DNA of 64,000 nucleotides from Lachnospiraceae bacterium 10-1 (GCA_000403495.2 KE159817.1:1-64000), one strand, 5' to 3'; counted from the stretch's first letter, positions 35,411 through 45,312 are shown. Numbers and translations are program-made. Notes: generated by a model not told the origin, from the sequence alone.

Positions 35411-36616
35411 ATGAAAGATATGAATATTCTGGTAATAAACTGTGGAAGTTCCTCTTTAAAATTTCAGTTGATTAATTCAAATACAGAGGAAGTGATTGCC
35501 AAAGGATTATGTGAAAGGATTGGAATTGAGGGAAGCCAGATTGCATATACACCGGCTGGCGGAGAAAAAATTGTTACGATAACTCCTATGGAAAATCACA
35601 CCACCGCAATCAGGCTTGTATTAAATGCACTGACAGACGAAAAATACGGAGTGGTAAAAAGCCTTAATGAAATTGGAGCTGTAGGACACAGGATTGTACA
35701 TGGAGGAGAAAAATTTGCTTCGTCAACTCTGATCAATGAGGAAGTATTGGAGGCCATTGAAGCATGTAATGATCTGGCGCCTTTGCATAATCCGGCCAAC
35801 TTGATTGGGATAAGGGCATGTCAGGAATTAATGCCGGATACGCCTATGGCAGCAGTTTTTGACACGGCATTTCATCAGACCATGCCTAAAGAAGCATATC
35901 TTTATGGGATTCCCTATCATTATTATGAGGACTATAAGGTAAGGAGATATGGCTTTCATGGAACCAGCCATTCATACGTATCTCAGCGGGCGGCGTGGAT
36001 GTTAGACAAAAACTATCAGGAACTGAAAGTGATTGTATGTCATTTGGGAAATGGGGCAAGTATTTCAGCGGTGAAAAATGGAAAATGTGTGGATACCTCT
36101 ATGGGGCTTACACCTTTGGAGGGACTGATTATGGGTACCCGCTCCGGAGATCTTGATCCGGCCATTATTGAATATTTATGTAATAAAGAAAAGAAAAGTG
36201 TTCATGAGATACTAAATGTTTTAAATAAGGAGTCAGGTGTTCTTGGCCTTTCCGGTGGATTTTCTTCTGATTTCAGGGATCTTGAAAAGGCCTATAATGA
36301 GGGACAGGAAAAAGCAATCAGAACCATGAAAGCATTTGCTTATCGGGTTGCAAAATATATTGGCGCCTACACAGCAGCAATGAATGGCGTGGACGCAATT
36401 TGTTTTACAGCAGGGATAGGGGAAAATAATCCATTGATCAGAACCATGATAAGTTCTTATCTGGGATATTTGGGAATTACTCTGGATGAAGATGCAAACA
36501 AAGAAAGAGGAGAAGAGCTTCTGATTTCTACGAAAGAGAGTAGTGTGAAGGTACTGGTAATCCCCACAAATGAAGAACTGGCCATTGCAAGAGAAACCGC
36601 TGCGCTTATCCACTGA
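35411..36616 (+). CDS. ackA: Acetate kinase
   Basis: Makes ATP and acetate from acetyl phosphate and ADP. 401 residues from ATG 35411. Family motifs are complete: LVINCGSSSLKFQL, GHRIVHGGEKF, FDTAFHQTMP, RYGFHGTSHSYV, CHLGNGAS, MGLTPLEGLIMGTRSGDLDP and CFTAGIGENN. GGAGG at 35395-35399 supports 35411; ATG 35420 is an alternative and 35393 is too far upstream. Forms the classic pta-ackA pair, pointing to an acetate-producing fermenter. Confidence 0.97.
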   Translation: MKDMNILVINCGSSSLKFQLINSNTEEVIAKGLCERIGIEGSQIAYTPAGGEKIVTITPMENHTTAIRLVLNALTDEKYGVVKSLNEIGAVGHRIVHGGEKFASSTLINEEVLEAIEACNDLAPLHNPANLIGIRACQELMPDTPMAAVFDTAFHQTMPKEAYLYGIPYHYYEDYKVRRYGFHGTSHSYVSQRAAWMLDKNYQELKVIVCHLGNGASISAVKNGKCVDTSMGLTPLEGLIMGTRSGDLDPAIIEYLCNKEKKSVHEILNVLNKESGVLGLSGGFSSDFRDLEKAYNEGQEKAIRTMKAFAYRVAKYIGAYTAAMNGVDAICFTAGIGENNPLIRTMISSYLGYLGITLDEDANKERGEELLISTKESSVKVLVIPTNEELAIARETAALIH

Positions 36617-36627
36617 AAAATTAAGGC

Positions 36628-36656
36628 TTGACAAACGGGAAAGCTAACGTTATACT
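36628..36656 (+). promoter_or_regulatory. Strong sigma-A promoter for yceD-rpmF
   Basis: TTGACA (36628-36633), a 17-nt spacer and TATACT (36651-36656), 12 nt after ackA. AGAAGTACCT lies downstream, near 36674-36684, resembling a sequence after the plsX promoter. Confidence 0.8.
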
Positions 36657-36728
36657 TGTTTAGTGTGTGATTTTAGAAGTACCTGATTGTATTTTGACTT
36701 TGCACATATGATTCATAGGGAGCTTATT

Positions 36729-37253
36729 ATGTTGATTAATCTGACTGATGTATTTGCATCTGAAGGAAAAGACAGAAGAGAAAGCCTGGCGTACGAGGAA
36801 AATAGTTTTTTCTATATGGGAAATAACTATATGATTCGTGAAAAGTCACCTGTTAATATGACTTTTACCAATATTGGAACGGGAAAGGTTATGATTTGTG
36901 GAGACTTTAAGCTGGTGCTGGAAATTCCATGTGACCGATGTCTTGAAACGGTGGCAGTGCCTTTAGAAGTAAAATTTGAGCAGGAAGTTGTTTCGCCGGA
37001 TAATGAAAATCAGGAAGAGAAGCAAAGCGGGCAGAGTTTTATGCTTGGCTATGAGCTGGATACAGAGGCTTTCATGAACGGTGAAATTTTAGTTAATATG
37101 CCTGTGAAGGTTTTGTGTAAGCCTGATTGCAAGGGAATATGCAAGCAGTGCGGCCACAATTTAAATGAGGGCGATTGTGGATGTGACACATTCGTTCCCG
37201 ATCCCAGAATGGCAGCTATTAAAGATATCTTTAACGCGGATAAGGAGGTGTAA
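36729..37253 (+). CDS. yceD: DUF177/YceD family protein
   Basis: 174 residues with the family CDRCLE motif in the middle and a C-terminal Cys-rich zinc-ribbon-like segment (CKPDCKGICKQCG, GDCGCD). YceD proteins are nearly always encoded just before rpmF; a role in rRNA or ribosome metabolism is proposed but its biochemistry is unsettled. A TTG 36687 start is possible, but AGGGAG before ATG 36729 gives the usual N-terminus. rpmF begins 2 nt after the stop, so they are co-transcribed. Confidence 0.88.
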   Translation: MLINLTDVFASEGKDRRESLAYEENSFFYMGNNYMIREKSPVNMTFTNIGTGKVMICGDFKLVLEIPCDRCLETVAVPLEVKFEQEVVSPDNENQEEKQSGQSFMLGYELDTEAFMNGEILVNMPVKVLCKPDCKGICKQCGHNLNEGDCGCDTFVPDPRMAAIKDIFNADKEV

Positions 37254-37255
37254 CG

Positions 37256-37435
37256 ATGTCTATTTGTCCTAAGAATAAAACTTCAAAAGCCAGAAGAGAT
37301 AAAAGAAGAGCAAACTGGAAAATGAGCGCTCCCACATTGGTAAAGTGCAGCAAATGCGGCGCACTGATGATGCCTCATAGAGTATGCAAGGCATGTGGTT
37401 CTTACAATAAAAAAGAAATCATAAGCGTAGACTGA
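37256..37435 (+). CDS. rpmF: 50S ribosomal protein L32
   Basis: 59 residues. It begins MSICPKNKTSKARRDKRRAN, a typical L32 N-terminus, and has the four-Cys zinc ribbon CSKCG (with MMPHRV) CKACG. This is the zinc-binding form. AAGGAGGTG before the start overlaps the end of yceD. It is followed by a terminator, and plsX has its own promoter. Confidence 0.97.
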   Translation: MSICPKNKTSKARRDKRRANWKMSAPTLVKCSKCGALMMPHRVCKACGSYNKKEIISVD

Positions 37436-37460
37436 TTTATTTATTGTTTTAACTGAAATA

Positions 37461-37490
37461 AAGCAATCCATTTAGTTGGATTGCTTTTTA
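37461..37490 (+). terminator. Terminator after rpmF
   Basis: AAGCAATCCA (37461-37470) pairs with TGGATTGCTT (37477-37486), followed by a T-run. Confidence 0.9.
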
Positions 37491-37498
37491 TTTTATGC

Positions 37499-37527
37499 TT
37501 GATTTTTATAATATGGTTTAGTATAGT
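37499..37527 (+). promoter_or_regulatory. Putative sigma-A promoter for plsX-acpP
   Basis: TTGATT (37499-37504), a 17-nt spacer and TATAGT (37522-37527). TTAAGAAGTACTT follows at about 37527-37540. Confidence 0.6.
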
Positions 37528-37563
37528 TAAGAAGTACTTTTGTATGGAAGGTAAGGGGTAGAT

Positions 37564-38577
37564 ATGGCTGAGTATGTAAATGTGGCGGTTGACGCTATGG
37601 GTGGAGACAATGCACCGTCTGAGATTGTAAAAGGTGCAGTTGAAGCTGTGAATGAAAGTTGTAAGGTTAAAGTTTTTTTAACCGGACAGGAAGAAATAAT
37701 TAAGAAAGAACTTTCCCAATATACATATAATAATCAGCAGGTAGAGGTGGTAAATGCTTCAGAAATTATTGAAACAGCAGAACCGCCTGTTATGGCGATC
37801 CGCAGGAAAAAGGATTCTTCTTTGGTAAAGGCGCTTTATCTTGTAAAGGACGGTGTGTGTGATGCTTATGTGTCAGCTGGAAGTACAGGAGCTACTTTGG
37901 TAGGCGGGCAGGTAATCATTGGAAGAATCAAAGGTGTTGAGAGACCTCCTCTTGCCCCTTTAATCCCTACGGAAAAAGGATGTGCGCTTTTGATAGACTG
38001 TGGCGCAAATGTAGATGCACGCCCCTCTCACCTGGTACAATTTGCCAAGATGGGTTCTGTGTACATGGAAAGTGTTATGGGAGTGAAAAATCCTAAAGTG
38101 GGCATTGTAAATATTGGCGCTGAGGAAGACAAGGGAAATGCACTTGTAAAAGAGACTTATCCATTACTGAAAAACTGCCCGGATATTCATTTTATCGGAA
38201 GCATTGAAGCCAGGGATATTCCTTCGGGATTGGCAGATGTAATTGTCTGTGAGGCATTTGTGGGAAATGTTATTTTAAAATTGTATGAAGGAGTAGGAGG
38301 AACACTGATCAAACAGGTTAAGGCCGGCATGATGACTTCTCTCCGCAGCAAGATTGGCGCTTTGCTGGTGAAGCCGGCTCTTAAGAATACTTTAAAAGCA
38401 TTTGACCTGGAGCAATACGGCGGTGCACCTATGCTGGGCTTAAACGGGCTGGTAGTCAAAACCCATGGCAGTTCAAAGTCTGTTGAAATTAAGAATTCTA
38501 TTCTGCAGTGTATTACATTTACAGAACAGAATATTAATCAAAAAATAAAAGAAAAAATAACAATGGAAGAAAATTAG
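37564..38577 (+). CDS. plsX: Phosphate acyltransferase PlsX
   Basis: Makes acyl-phosphate from acyl-ACP, the first step of phospholipid synthesis via PlsY. Family motifs: VAVDAMGGDNAP at the N-terminus, SAGSTGATLVGG, LIDCGANVDARP, NIGAEEDKGN and CEAFVGNVILKLYEG. 337 residues, normal. The acyl carrier protein gene follows after 15 nt, the usual order in Firmicutes. Confidence 0.96.
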   Translation: MAEYVNVAVDAMGGDNAPSEIVKGAVEAVNESCKVKVFLTGQEEIIKKELSQYTYNNQQVEVVNASEIIETAEPPVMAIRRKKDSSLVKALYLVKDGVCDAYVSAGSTGATLVGGQVIIGRIKGVERPPLAPLIPTEKGCALLIDCGANVDARPSHLVQFAKMGSVYMESVMGVKNPKVGIVNIGAEEDKGNALVKETYPLLKNCPDIHFIGSIEARDIPSGLADVIVCEAFVGNVILKLYEGVGGTLIKQVKAGMMTSLRSKIGALLVKPALKNTLKAFDLEQYGGAPMLGLNGLVVKTHGSSKSVEIKNSILQCITFTEQNINQKIKEKITMEEN

Positions 38578-38592
38578 AAAGGAAACTGAAAA

Positions 38593-38823
38593 ATGGAATT
38601 TGAAAAATTGAAAAAAGTAATTGCTGACGTATTAAACGTTGACCCTGAAGAAATCACAATGGAAACTACATTTGTAGATGATCTGGGAGCGGATTCCTTA
38701 GATGTTTTTCAGATTATTATGGGCATAGAGGAAGAATTTGATATTGAAATTCCGGCTGAAGATGCAGAAAAAATATCTACTGTAGAAGAAGCAGTTAATA
38801 TGATCAAAAATGCACTTAATTAA
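38593..38823 (+). CDS. acpP: Acyl carrier protein
   Basis: 76 residues, acidic, with the phosphopantetheine attachment Ser in [10 protein letters not shown]. Carries growing acyl chains for fatty acid and phospholipid synthesis and provides acyl-ACP to PlsX upstream. GAAAGG precedes ATG 38593. A terminator follows immediately after the stop. Confidence 0.97.
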   Translation: MEFEKLKKVIADVLNVDPEEITMETTFVDDLGADSLDVFQIIMGIEEEFDIEIPAEDAEKISTVEEAVNMIKNALN

Positions 38824-38845
38824 AAAGCCCGTCATGGGCTTTTTT
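38822..38845 (+). terminator. Terminator after acpP
   Basis: AAAAAGCCC, loop GTCAT, then GGGCTTTTTT. The first arm overlaps the acpP stop codon. Confidence 0.9.
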
Positions 38846-38865
38846 CTCCAATAGGATGAATTAAT

Positions 38866-39558
38866 ATGTATAAGCAAAAAGAATTAAAGAAGCTTGAGGA
38901 AAAAATAGGCTATGAGTTTAAGGACAAGGGACTTATGGTACAGGCCCTGACACATAGCTCTTTTTCTAATGAGCAAAAAATTAATAAATTAAAAAATTAT
39001 GAAAGACTGGAATTCTTAGGGGATGCAGTGCTTGAATTGCTTTCAAGCCGTTTTTTCTATGAGAATTATCCTAATATGTCAGAAGGACAGATGACAAGAA
39101 TGCGTTCTTCTATGGTTTGCGAACCGGCCCTTGCATTCTGCGCAAGAGATTTGGCACTGGGGAACTTTATTTTATTGGGAAAGGGCGAAGAGGCCACCGG
39201 AGGCAGAATGCGTGATTCCATTATTTCAGATGTAATGGAAGCGGTGATAGGCGCCATTTATTTAGACGGCGGCATTGAAAAGGCCGATGAGTTTGTTCAG
39301 AAATATATTTTTTCCGATTTAGAGAGCAAACAGCTTTTTTATGACAGTAAAACCATATTACAGGAAAAGGTGCAGAAAAAAGGACAGGACCTTGTCTATG
39401 AGCTGGTAAGCGAGAGCGGTCCTGATCATGATAAGATTTTTGTCGTTGAGGCTGTAATAGACGGACAAGTGGCAGGGAAAGGACAGGGGCGGAATAAAAA
39501 GTCCGCAGAACAGCAGGCGGCATATCAGGTGCTGCTTATGCAAAAACGAAAAGCGTAG
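38866..39558 (+). CDS. rnc: Ribonuclease III
   Basis: Double-strand-specific endoribonuclease for rRNA and mRNA processing. The catalytic signature ERLEFLGDAVLELLSS is near residue 45, the second acidic cluster is in DVMEAVIGAIYLDGG, and a C-terminal dsRNA-binding domain carries GQGRNKKSAEQQAAYQVL. 230 residues, normal. smc starts 7 nt later; rnc-smc-ftsY is the standard Firmicutes order. Confidence 0.96.
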   Translation: MYKQKELKKLEEKIGYEFKDKGLMVQALTHSSFSNEQKINKLKNYERLEFLGDAVLELLSSRFFYENYPNMSEGQMTRMRSSMVCEPALAFCARDLALGNFILLGKGEEATGGRMRDSIISDVMEAVIGAIYLDGGIEKADEFVQKYIFSDLESKQLFYDSKTILQEKVQKKGQDLVYELVSESGPDHDKIFVVEAVIDGQVAGKGQGRNKKSAEQQAAYQVLLMQKRKA

Positions 39559-39565
39559 GTGATGT

Positions 39566-42500
39566 ATGTACTTAAAAAGCATTGAAATTCAGGGGTTTAA
39601 GTCCTTTGCAAATAAATTAGTGTTTAAGTTTCATAATGGAATTACAGGAATTGTAGGCCCCAATGGCAGTGGAAAAAGCAATGTAGCGGATGCAGTGAGG
39701 TGGGTGCTTGGAGAGCAGCGTATTAAACAGCTTCGCGGCGCATCCATGCAGGATGTTATTTTTTCGGGAACAGAAATGCGTAAACCTCTTGGCTATGCGT
39801 TTGTTGCCATTACTTTGGATAACTCTGACCATCAGCTTGCCATTGATTTTGACGAGGTGACGGTGGCCAGACGGATTTACCGCTCCGGTGAAAGCGAGTA
39901 TTTGTTAAATGGCGCACCCTGCAGGTTAAAGGATGTAAATGAGCTGTTTTATGATACCGGTATTGGAAAAGAAGGTTATTCTATTATCGGGCAGGGACAA
40001 ATTGATAAGATTTTAAGTGGAAAACCGGAAGAGAGACGAGAACTATTTGATGAGGCGGCAGGGATTGTTAAATTTAAAAAACGTAAAGTAGCTGCCCAGA
40101 AAAAACTAGAAGATGAAAAGCAGAATCTTGTTCGTGTCAATGATATCCTTTCGGAACTGGAAAAGCAGATTGGACCTTTGGAACGACAGTCTGAAACAGC
40201 CAAAATCTATTTAAAAAAGAGAGAAGAATTAAAAACGCTGGACGTAAATATGTTTCTGCTTGAAAATGGCCGGATTCAGGACCAGCTTATTAAGGTGCAG
40301 GAAAAATATGAAATTGCCAGTAATGATTTAGAACAGACCACCAGTCAATATGAGCAGATCAAAGAAGAGTATGAGCAGATCCAGGGACAGATGGAAATGC
40401 TGGATGAAGAAATTGAAGCTGAAAGAACATCTCTGACAGATACCAGTGTGCTTCGCGGTAAGCTGGAAGGTGAGATCAATGTTTTAAAGGAACAGATTAA
40501 ATCGGCAAAAAGTAATGAAGAACATTTCCTTTCCAGAAAAGATGCGCTAACCAAAGAAATGAACAGCCGACTTTTGGATAAAGAAGGGATTTTGAACGAT
40601 AAAAAGGTAATTGATGAACAAGTGGCAGAGATTGAACAGGCAAGAAATGAAGCCCGTGAAAAGCTGCTTGGCATTCAGTCCAGAATAGAAGAATTAAATA
40701 ATGACATTGAGGCTGGTAAAAATACAATTATTGACGCGTTAAACAGCAGGGCTACCATTAAATCAAAGCTTGGCAGATACGATACTATGACCGAGCAGAT
40801 TAATATCCGTAAGGCGGAGCTTACTTCAAGACTGCTTCGGATTAAGTCAGATGAAGCCCAGCAGGAAGCGGCTATCAAACAGCTTCAGGAAGAGTTTGAA
40901 AAAATAAATGAAGAGATCAGAAGTTTAAATGATTCTCAGGAGGAGAAGGAAGAGAAGCTTGCATTCATCAGAGAAGAACTTGCAGGAAAAGACCAGAAGC
41001 TGCGGGATACTCAGGTGAATTATCATCAGGAAAAATCAAAATTGGAGGCCCTTACTAATCTTACGGAGCGATATGAAGGATATGGCGGAAGCGTTAAGAA
41101 AGTCATGGAATGTAAGGAAAAGGAAAAGGGAATTATCGGTGTTGTGGCAGACATCATTAAGGTGGACAAGAAATATGAAACTGCCATTGAAACAGCACTT
41201 GGCGGTAATATTCAAAATATTGTCACGGATGACGAAGAGACCGCAAAGAGAATGATTGCCTTCTTAAAGCAGACACGATCAGGCAGGGCAACTTTTCTTC
41301 CACTTACCAGCATTACCAACCCACAGGAATTTAAAAATCCTGATTCTTTAAAAGAAAAGGGTGTGATCGGTATGGCGGATGCTCTTGTTTCCACCGATCA
41401 AAAATATAAAAATGTTGCCAAAGCAATGCTGGGGCGCATTGTTGTAGTTGACAATGTGGACAATGCAGTAAAAATTGCCAGAAAATATGATTATGGTATT
41501 CGAATGGTAACTTTAGAGGGGGAATTGCTGGTACCTGGCGGCGCCATAAGCGGCGGTGCTTTTAAAAATAACAGTAATCTTCTTGGGCGCAGGCGGGAAA
41601 TGGAAGAACTGGAGGAAAATGTAAAGAAATTCCTGAAAGAAATAGATGTTCTTTTAAATGAAATTGAGGAGACGAAAGAAAAAAGAAACAAATTAAGGCT
41701 TAGCCTTGAGGAAGATAAGTCTGCTCTGCAGAGAAAGTTTATTGAGCAAAACACAGCAAGGCTTAATGTAATAAAAGCTGAGGAGCGCAAAGAGGAAGCG
41801 TCAGAAGGCTCTCTGGAACTAAAATCGGAAGAGCAGGAAATTGAAAATCAGATACAGGAAATCAAGTTAAATAAACAGGAAATTCAAAAGGAACTGGAAG
41901 AATCTGAACTTTTAGAAAAGAAAATTGAACAGCAGATCAGAAAATTTCAAATGGAACTGGACGAAAAACGTAAAGAAGAATCAGTACAGTCTGCCCACGT
42001 GTCCGAATGGGATGTGGAAGTGGAAAAGATGCTGCAACAGCAGGATTTCCATCAGCAGAATGTGAACCGTATTGATGGTGAGATTGGCCGGTATGCGGGA
42101 GAGCTGAAGGAGATTGAAGAGGGATTAAAGGCAAACAGTGAGGATACATTAAATAAACAAAACGATATTCTTACCATAGAGCAGACGATTCAGGCATCTC
42201 ATTCCTCTCAGGGGGATACGGAAAAGAAATTGAAAGAGGATATGGAAAAGAAAGAACGGCTATCCTTAAAACAGAAAAATTTCTTTACCGACAGAGAGAC
42301 ACTTGCGGAAAAAATGACCGGACTTGATAAAGAAGTATATCGGTTAAATGCCCAAAAGGAAAAGCTGCAGGAATCCTTAGAGGGACAGATCAACTATATG
42401 TGGGACGAATATGAGATTACGCTTTCAGATGCTGCTTCCTTACGAAATGAAGAAATGACTGATTTATCTGCCATGAAAAAGGAAAGTGCTTCCTTAAAGG

Positions 42501-43126
42501 ATCAGATCAAAAAGCTGGGTGATGTTAACGTAAATGCGATTGAAGATTTCAGGAATCTTATGGAACGCTATCAGTTTTTAAAAACACAGCATGATGATCT
42601 GGTGGAAGCGGAAAAAACGCTGGAAGGCATTATTGTTGAGCTGGATACTGCAATGCGCAAGCAGTTTCATGAGAAATTTGCGGAAATCGGCAGAGAGTTT
42701 GACAAGGTGTTTAAAGAATTATTCGGCGGCGGCAAGGGTACACTTGAATTAATGGAAGAAGAGGATATTCTGGAGGCTGGCATTAGGATTATAGCACAGC
42801 CGCCTGGGAAGAAACTACAGAACATGATGCAGTTATCCGGTGGGGAAAAGGCACTTACCGCAATTGCACTATTGTTTGCAATCCAAAATTTAAAGCCCTC
42901 ACCCTTTTGCCTTTTGGATGAGATTGAAGCGGCGTTAGATGAAAATAATGTAGCCCGTTTTGCAAAATATTTACATAAGCTTACAAAATACACACAGTTT
43001 ATTGTAATTACCCATAGACGCGGTACTATGGAAAAGGCTGACAGACTGTACGGTATCACCATGCAGGAAAAAGGTGTTTCCACCTTGGTAAGCGTAAATC
43101 TGATTGATAAGGAGTTAGATGATTAA
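39566..43126 (+). CDS. smc: Chromosome segregation protein SMC
   Basis: 1186-residue condensin ATPase. Walker A GPNGSGKSNVADAVRW is near residue 32. Two long coiled coils (~170-500 and ~670-1000) flank the hinge (~510-660, GYGGSVKKVMECKEK through RKYDYGIRMVTLEGE). The ABC signature LSGGEKALTAIALL and Walker B FCLLDEIEAALDENN are at the C-terminus. Acts with ScpA/ScpB, not encoded here, in chromosome compaction. Its stop codon overlaps the ftsY start (TAATG). Confidence 0.97.
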   Translation: MYLKSIEIQGFKSFANKLVFKFHNGITGIVGPNGSGKSNVADAVRWVLGEQRIKQLRGASMQDVIFSGTEMRKPLGYAFVAITLDNSDHQLAIDFDEVTVARRIYRSGESEYLLNGAPCRLKDVNELFYDTGIGKEGYSIIGQGQIDKILSGKPEERRELFDEAAGIVKFKKRKVAAQKKLEDEKQNLVRVNDILSELEKQIGPLERQSETAKIYLKKREELKTLDVNMFLLENGRIQDQLIKVQEKYEIASNDLEQTTSQYEQIKEEYEQIQGQMEMLDEEIEAERTSLTDTSVLRGKLEGEINVLKEQIKSAKSNEEHFLSRKDALTKEMNSRLLDKEGILNDKKVIDEQVAEIEQARNEAREKLLGIQSRIEELNNDIEAGKNTIIDALNSRATIKSKLGRYDTMTEQINIRKAELTSRLLRIKSDEAQQEAAIKQLQEEFEKINEEIRSLNDSQEEKEEKLAFIREELAGKDQKLRDTQVNYHQEKSKLEALTNLTERYEGYGGSVKKVMECKEKEKGIIGVVADIIKVDKKYETAIETALGGNIQNIVTDDEETAKRMIAFLKQTRSGRATFLPLTSITNPQEFKNPDSLKEKGVIGMADALVSTDQKYKNVAKAMLGRIVVVDNVDNAVKIARKYDYGIRMVTLEGELLVPGGAISGGAFKNNSNLLGRRREMEELEENVKKFLKEIDVLLNEIEETKEKRNKLRLSLEEDKSALQRKFIEQNTARLNVIKAEERKEEASEGSLELKSEEQEIENQIQEIKLNKQEIQKELEESELLEKKIEQQIRKFQMELDEKRKEESVQSAHVSEWDVEVEKMLQQQDFHQQNVNRIDGEIGRYAGELKEIEEGLKANSEDTLNKQNDILTIEQTIQASHSSQGDTEKKLKEDMEKKERLSLKQKNFFTDRETLAEKMTGLDKEVYRLNAQKEKLQESLEGQINYMWDEYEITLSDAASLRNEEMTDLSAMKKESASLKDQIKKLGDVNVNAIEDFRNLMERYQFLKTQHDDLVEAEKTLEGIIVELDTAMRKQFHEKFAEIGREFDKVFKELFGGGKGTLELMEEEDILEAGIRIIAQPPGKKLQNMMQLSGGEKALTAIALLFAIQNLKPSPFCLLDEIEAALDENNVARFAKYLHKLTKYTQFIVITHRRGTMEKADRLYGITMQEKGVSTLVSVNLIDKELDD

Positions 43127-44058
43127 TGGCCGGTTTTTTCAGCAGACTAAAAGAAGGATTAAATAAAACAAGAAATAATATCGTTCATGGAATTGATTCG
43201 GTGTTCAGTGGTTTTTCCAGTATTGATGAGGAGTTTTACGAAGAGCTGGAAGAAATTCTTATCATGGGGGATATTGGTGTAAATGCCGCGAATGATATTC
43301 TTGAAAAGCTGCGCAGGCAGGTGAAGGAAAATCATATTAAGGAGCCTTTGGCGTGTAAGGACTTTCTGATTCAAAATATGAAGGAGCAGATGCAGGTTGG
43401 GGAAACCGCTTATCAGTTTGAACAGCAGCAGTCAGTGGTTTTAGTGATTGGTGTAAACGGAGTGGGGAAAACGACTTCTGTAGGGAAGCTGGCCGGACTA
43501 TTAAAGCAGCAGGGGAAAAAGGTTTTAATTGCAGCGGCAGATACTTACAGAGCAGCAGCCTGCGAACAGCTTACAGAATGGGCAAACAGAGCAGGGGTGG
43601 ATATTATCACAGGCTCCAACGGAGCAGATCCTTCCAGTGTGGTGTATGATGCGGTGAATGCTGCAAAGGCAAGACACGTGGATGTTTTACTTTGTGATAC
43701 GGCAGGAAGGCTTCATAATAAGAAAAACCTGATGGAAGAGCTGAAAAAAATGAACCGGATCATAGACAGGGAGTATCCGGATGCTTATAGGGAAAATTTA
43801 ATTGTCTTAGACGGAACTACCGGACAAAATGCCTTAAATCAGGCCAGAGAATTTGGAGAAACAGCTAATCTTACAGGAATTATTTTAACAAAAATGGATG
43901 GAACCTCCAAAGGCGGGATTGCAGTTGCGATTCAGTCAGAACTGAATATACCGGTGAAATATATTGGTCTGGGTGAAAAAATAGAGGATCTGCAGAAGTT
44001 TGACGCAGAGGAGTTTATAGATGCATTGTTTGACGTAAGAAAGAGCGATGATGTGTGA
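43126..44058 (+). CDS. ftsY: Signal recognition particle receptor FtsY
   Basis: SRP GTPase at the membrane that receives ribosome-nascent-chain complexes from Ffh. N domain (1-~95), then the G domain: P-loop [53 protein letters not shown] and GLGEKIEDLQ. 310 residues. It lacks the long acidic N-terminal extension of the E. coli protein, as in other Gram-positives. Its partner ffh is at 48739 in this window. Confidence 0.97.
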   Translation: MAGFFSRLKEGLNKTRNNIVHGIDSVFSGFSSIDEEFYEELEEILIMGDIGVNAANDILEKLRRQVKENHIKEPLACKDFLIQNMKEQMQVGETAYQFEQQQSVVLVIGVNGVGKTTSVGKLAGLLKQQGKKVLIAAADTYRAAACEQLTEWANRAGVDIITGSNGADPSSVVYDAVNAAKARHVDVLLCDTAGRLHNKKNLMEELKKMNRIIDREYPDAYRENLIVLDGTTGQNALNQAREFGETANLTGIILTKMDGTSKGGIAVAIQSELNIPVKYIGLGEKIEDLQKFDAEEFIDALFDVRKSDDV

Positions 44059-44079
44059 TGGAAAGGCATGGATGAGAAC

Positions 44080-45303
44080 ATGGAAGATAAAATGTTGACA
44101 TTGGATAAATTTGAAGAAGCATCTGAAATTGTCAAAAAAGTAACACAGGAAACAAAATTAGTGTACAGCGATTTTTACAGCGCCCAGACAGGAAATAAAG
44201 TATATTTGAAGCCGGAAAACATGCAGTTTACAGGTGCCTATAAATTACGGGGGGCTTATTATAAACTAAGTACGCTTACCGAAGAAGAGCGCCAAAAAGG
44301 ATTGATTACGGCTTCGGCAGGAAATCATGCCCAGGGAGTGGCTTATGCGGCAAAATGTTATGGTGCCAAAGCAGTTATAGTGATGCCCACAACAACACCA
44401 TTAATTAAAGTAAACAGAACAAAGAACTACGGGGCGGAAGTGGTCTTGTGGGGAGATGTTTATGATGAAGCATGTGAACATGCCTATGAGCTTGCAAAAG
44501 AACATGGCTATACTTTCATTCATCCCTTTGATGATCCGGCAGTAGCTACCGGACAGGGAACCATTGCAATGGAGATTTTTAAAGAACTGCCGCTTGTGGA
44601 TTATGTTCTGGTGCCGGTAGGGGGCGGCGGTCTTGCTACAGGTGTGTCTACTCTTGCAAAACTGTTAAATCCCAAAATCAAGGTGATTGGAGTGGAGCCG
44701 GAAGGGGCAGGTTGCTTAAAGGCGTCTATTGAGGCTGGAAAAGTAGTTACACTGGACAGTGTCAGCACCATTGCGGACGGAACTGCCGTTAAGACGCCGG
44801 GAACTTATATTTTCCCATACTTATGTAAAAATCTTGACGATATTATCACTGTGCCGGATGAGGAGCTGGTAGTTGCTTTTCTGGATATGGTTGAAAATCA
44901 TAAGATGGTGGTTGAAAATTCAGGATTGCTTACAGTAGCAGCCTTAAAGCATTTAAAAGTAAAAAATAAAAGGATTGTTTCCATTTTAAGCGGCGGAAAT
45001 ATGGATGTAATTACCATGTCTTCCGTAGTGCAGCAGGGGCTTATTATGAGGGACCGTATTTTTACGGTTTCTGTGCTTCTTCCAGATAAGCCGGGTGAAC
45101 TTAGCCATGTGGCGGATGTGATTGCAAAGCAGAATGGTAATGTAATCAAGCTGGAGCATAACCAGTTTGTGTCTATCAATAGAAATGCGGCAGTGGAGCT
45201 TAGGATTACCCTGGAGGCTTTTGGGACGGAGCATAAACATCAAATTATTCAGGCCCTTGAAAAAAATAATTATCAGCCAAGACTGGTACGAACCAATATA
45301 TAA
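44080..45303 (+). CDS. ilvA: Threonine ammonia-lyase (threonine dehydratase)
   Basis: PLP enzyme that converts threonine to 2-oxobutyrate, for isoleucine synthesis or catabolism. The PLP Lys is in FTGAYKLRGAYY, the phosphate-binding glycines are in PVGGGGLATG, and ITASAGNHAQG is present. A C-terminal ACT domain (~330-407, TVSVLLPDKPGELSHVADVI) suggests amino-acid feedback. This ~400-residue single-ACT form is the tdcB/catabolic-like type. ATG 44068 is too close to GGAAAGG; ATG 44080 is preferred. It lies directly after ftsY, probably on the same transcript, and ends in a terminator. Confidence 0.92.
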   Translation: MEDKMLTLDKFEEASEIVKKVTQETKLVYSDFYSAQTGNKVYLKPENMQFTGAYKLRGAYYKLSTLTEEERQKGLITASAGNHAQGVAYAAKCYGAKAVIVMPTTTPLIKVNRTKNYGAEVVLWGDVYDEACEHAYELAKEHGYTFIHPFDDPAVATGQGTIAMEIFKELPLVDYVLVPVGGGGLATGVSTLAKLLNPKIKVIGVEPEGAGCLKASIEAGKVVTLDSVSTIADGTAVKTPGTYIFPYLCKNLDDIITVPDEELVVAFLDMVENHKMVVENSGLLTVAALKHLKVKNKRIVSILSGGNMDVITMSSVVQQGLIMRDRIFTVSVLLPDKPGELSHVADVIAKQNGNVIKLEHNQFVSINRNAAVELRITLEAFGTEHKHQIIQALEKNNYQPRLVRTNI

Positions 45304-45312
45304 TTTATCACG

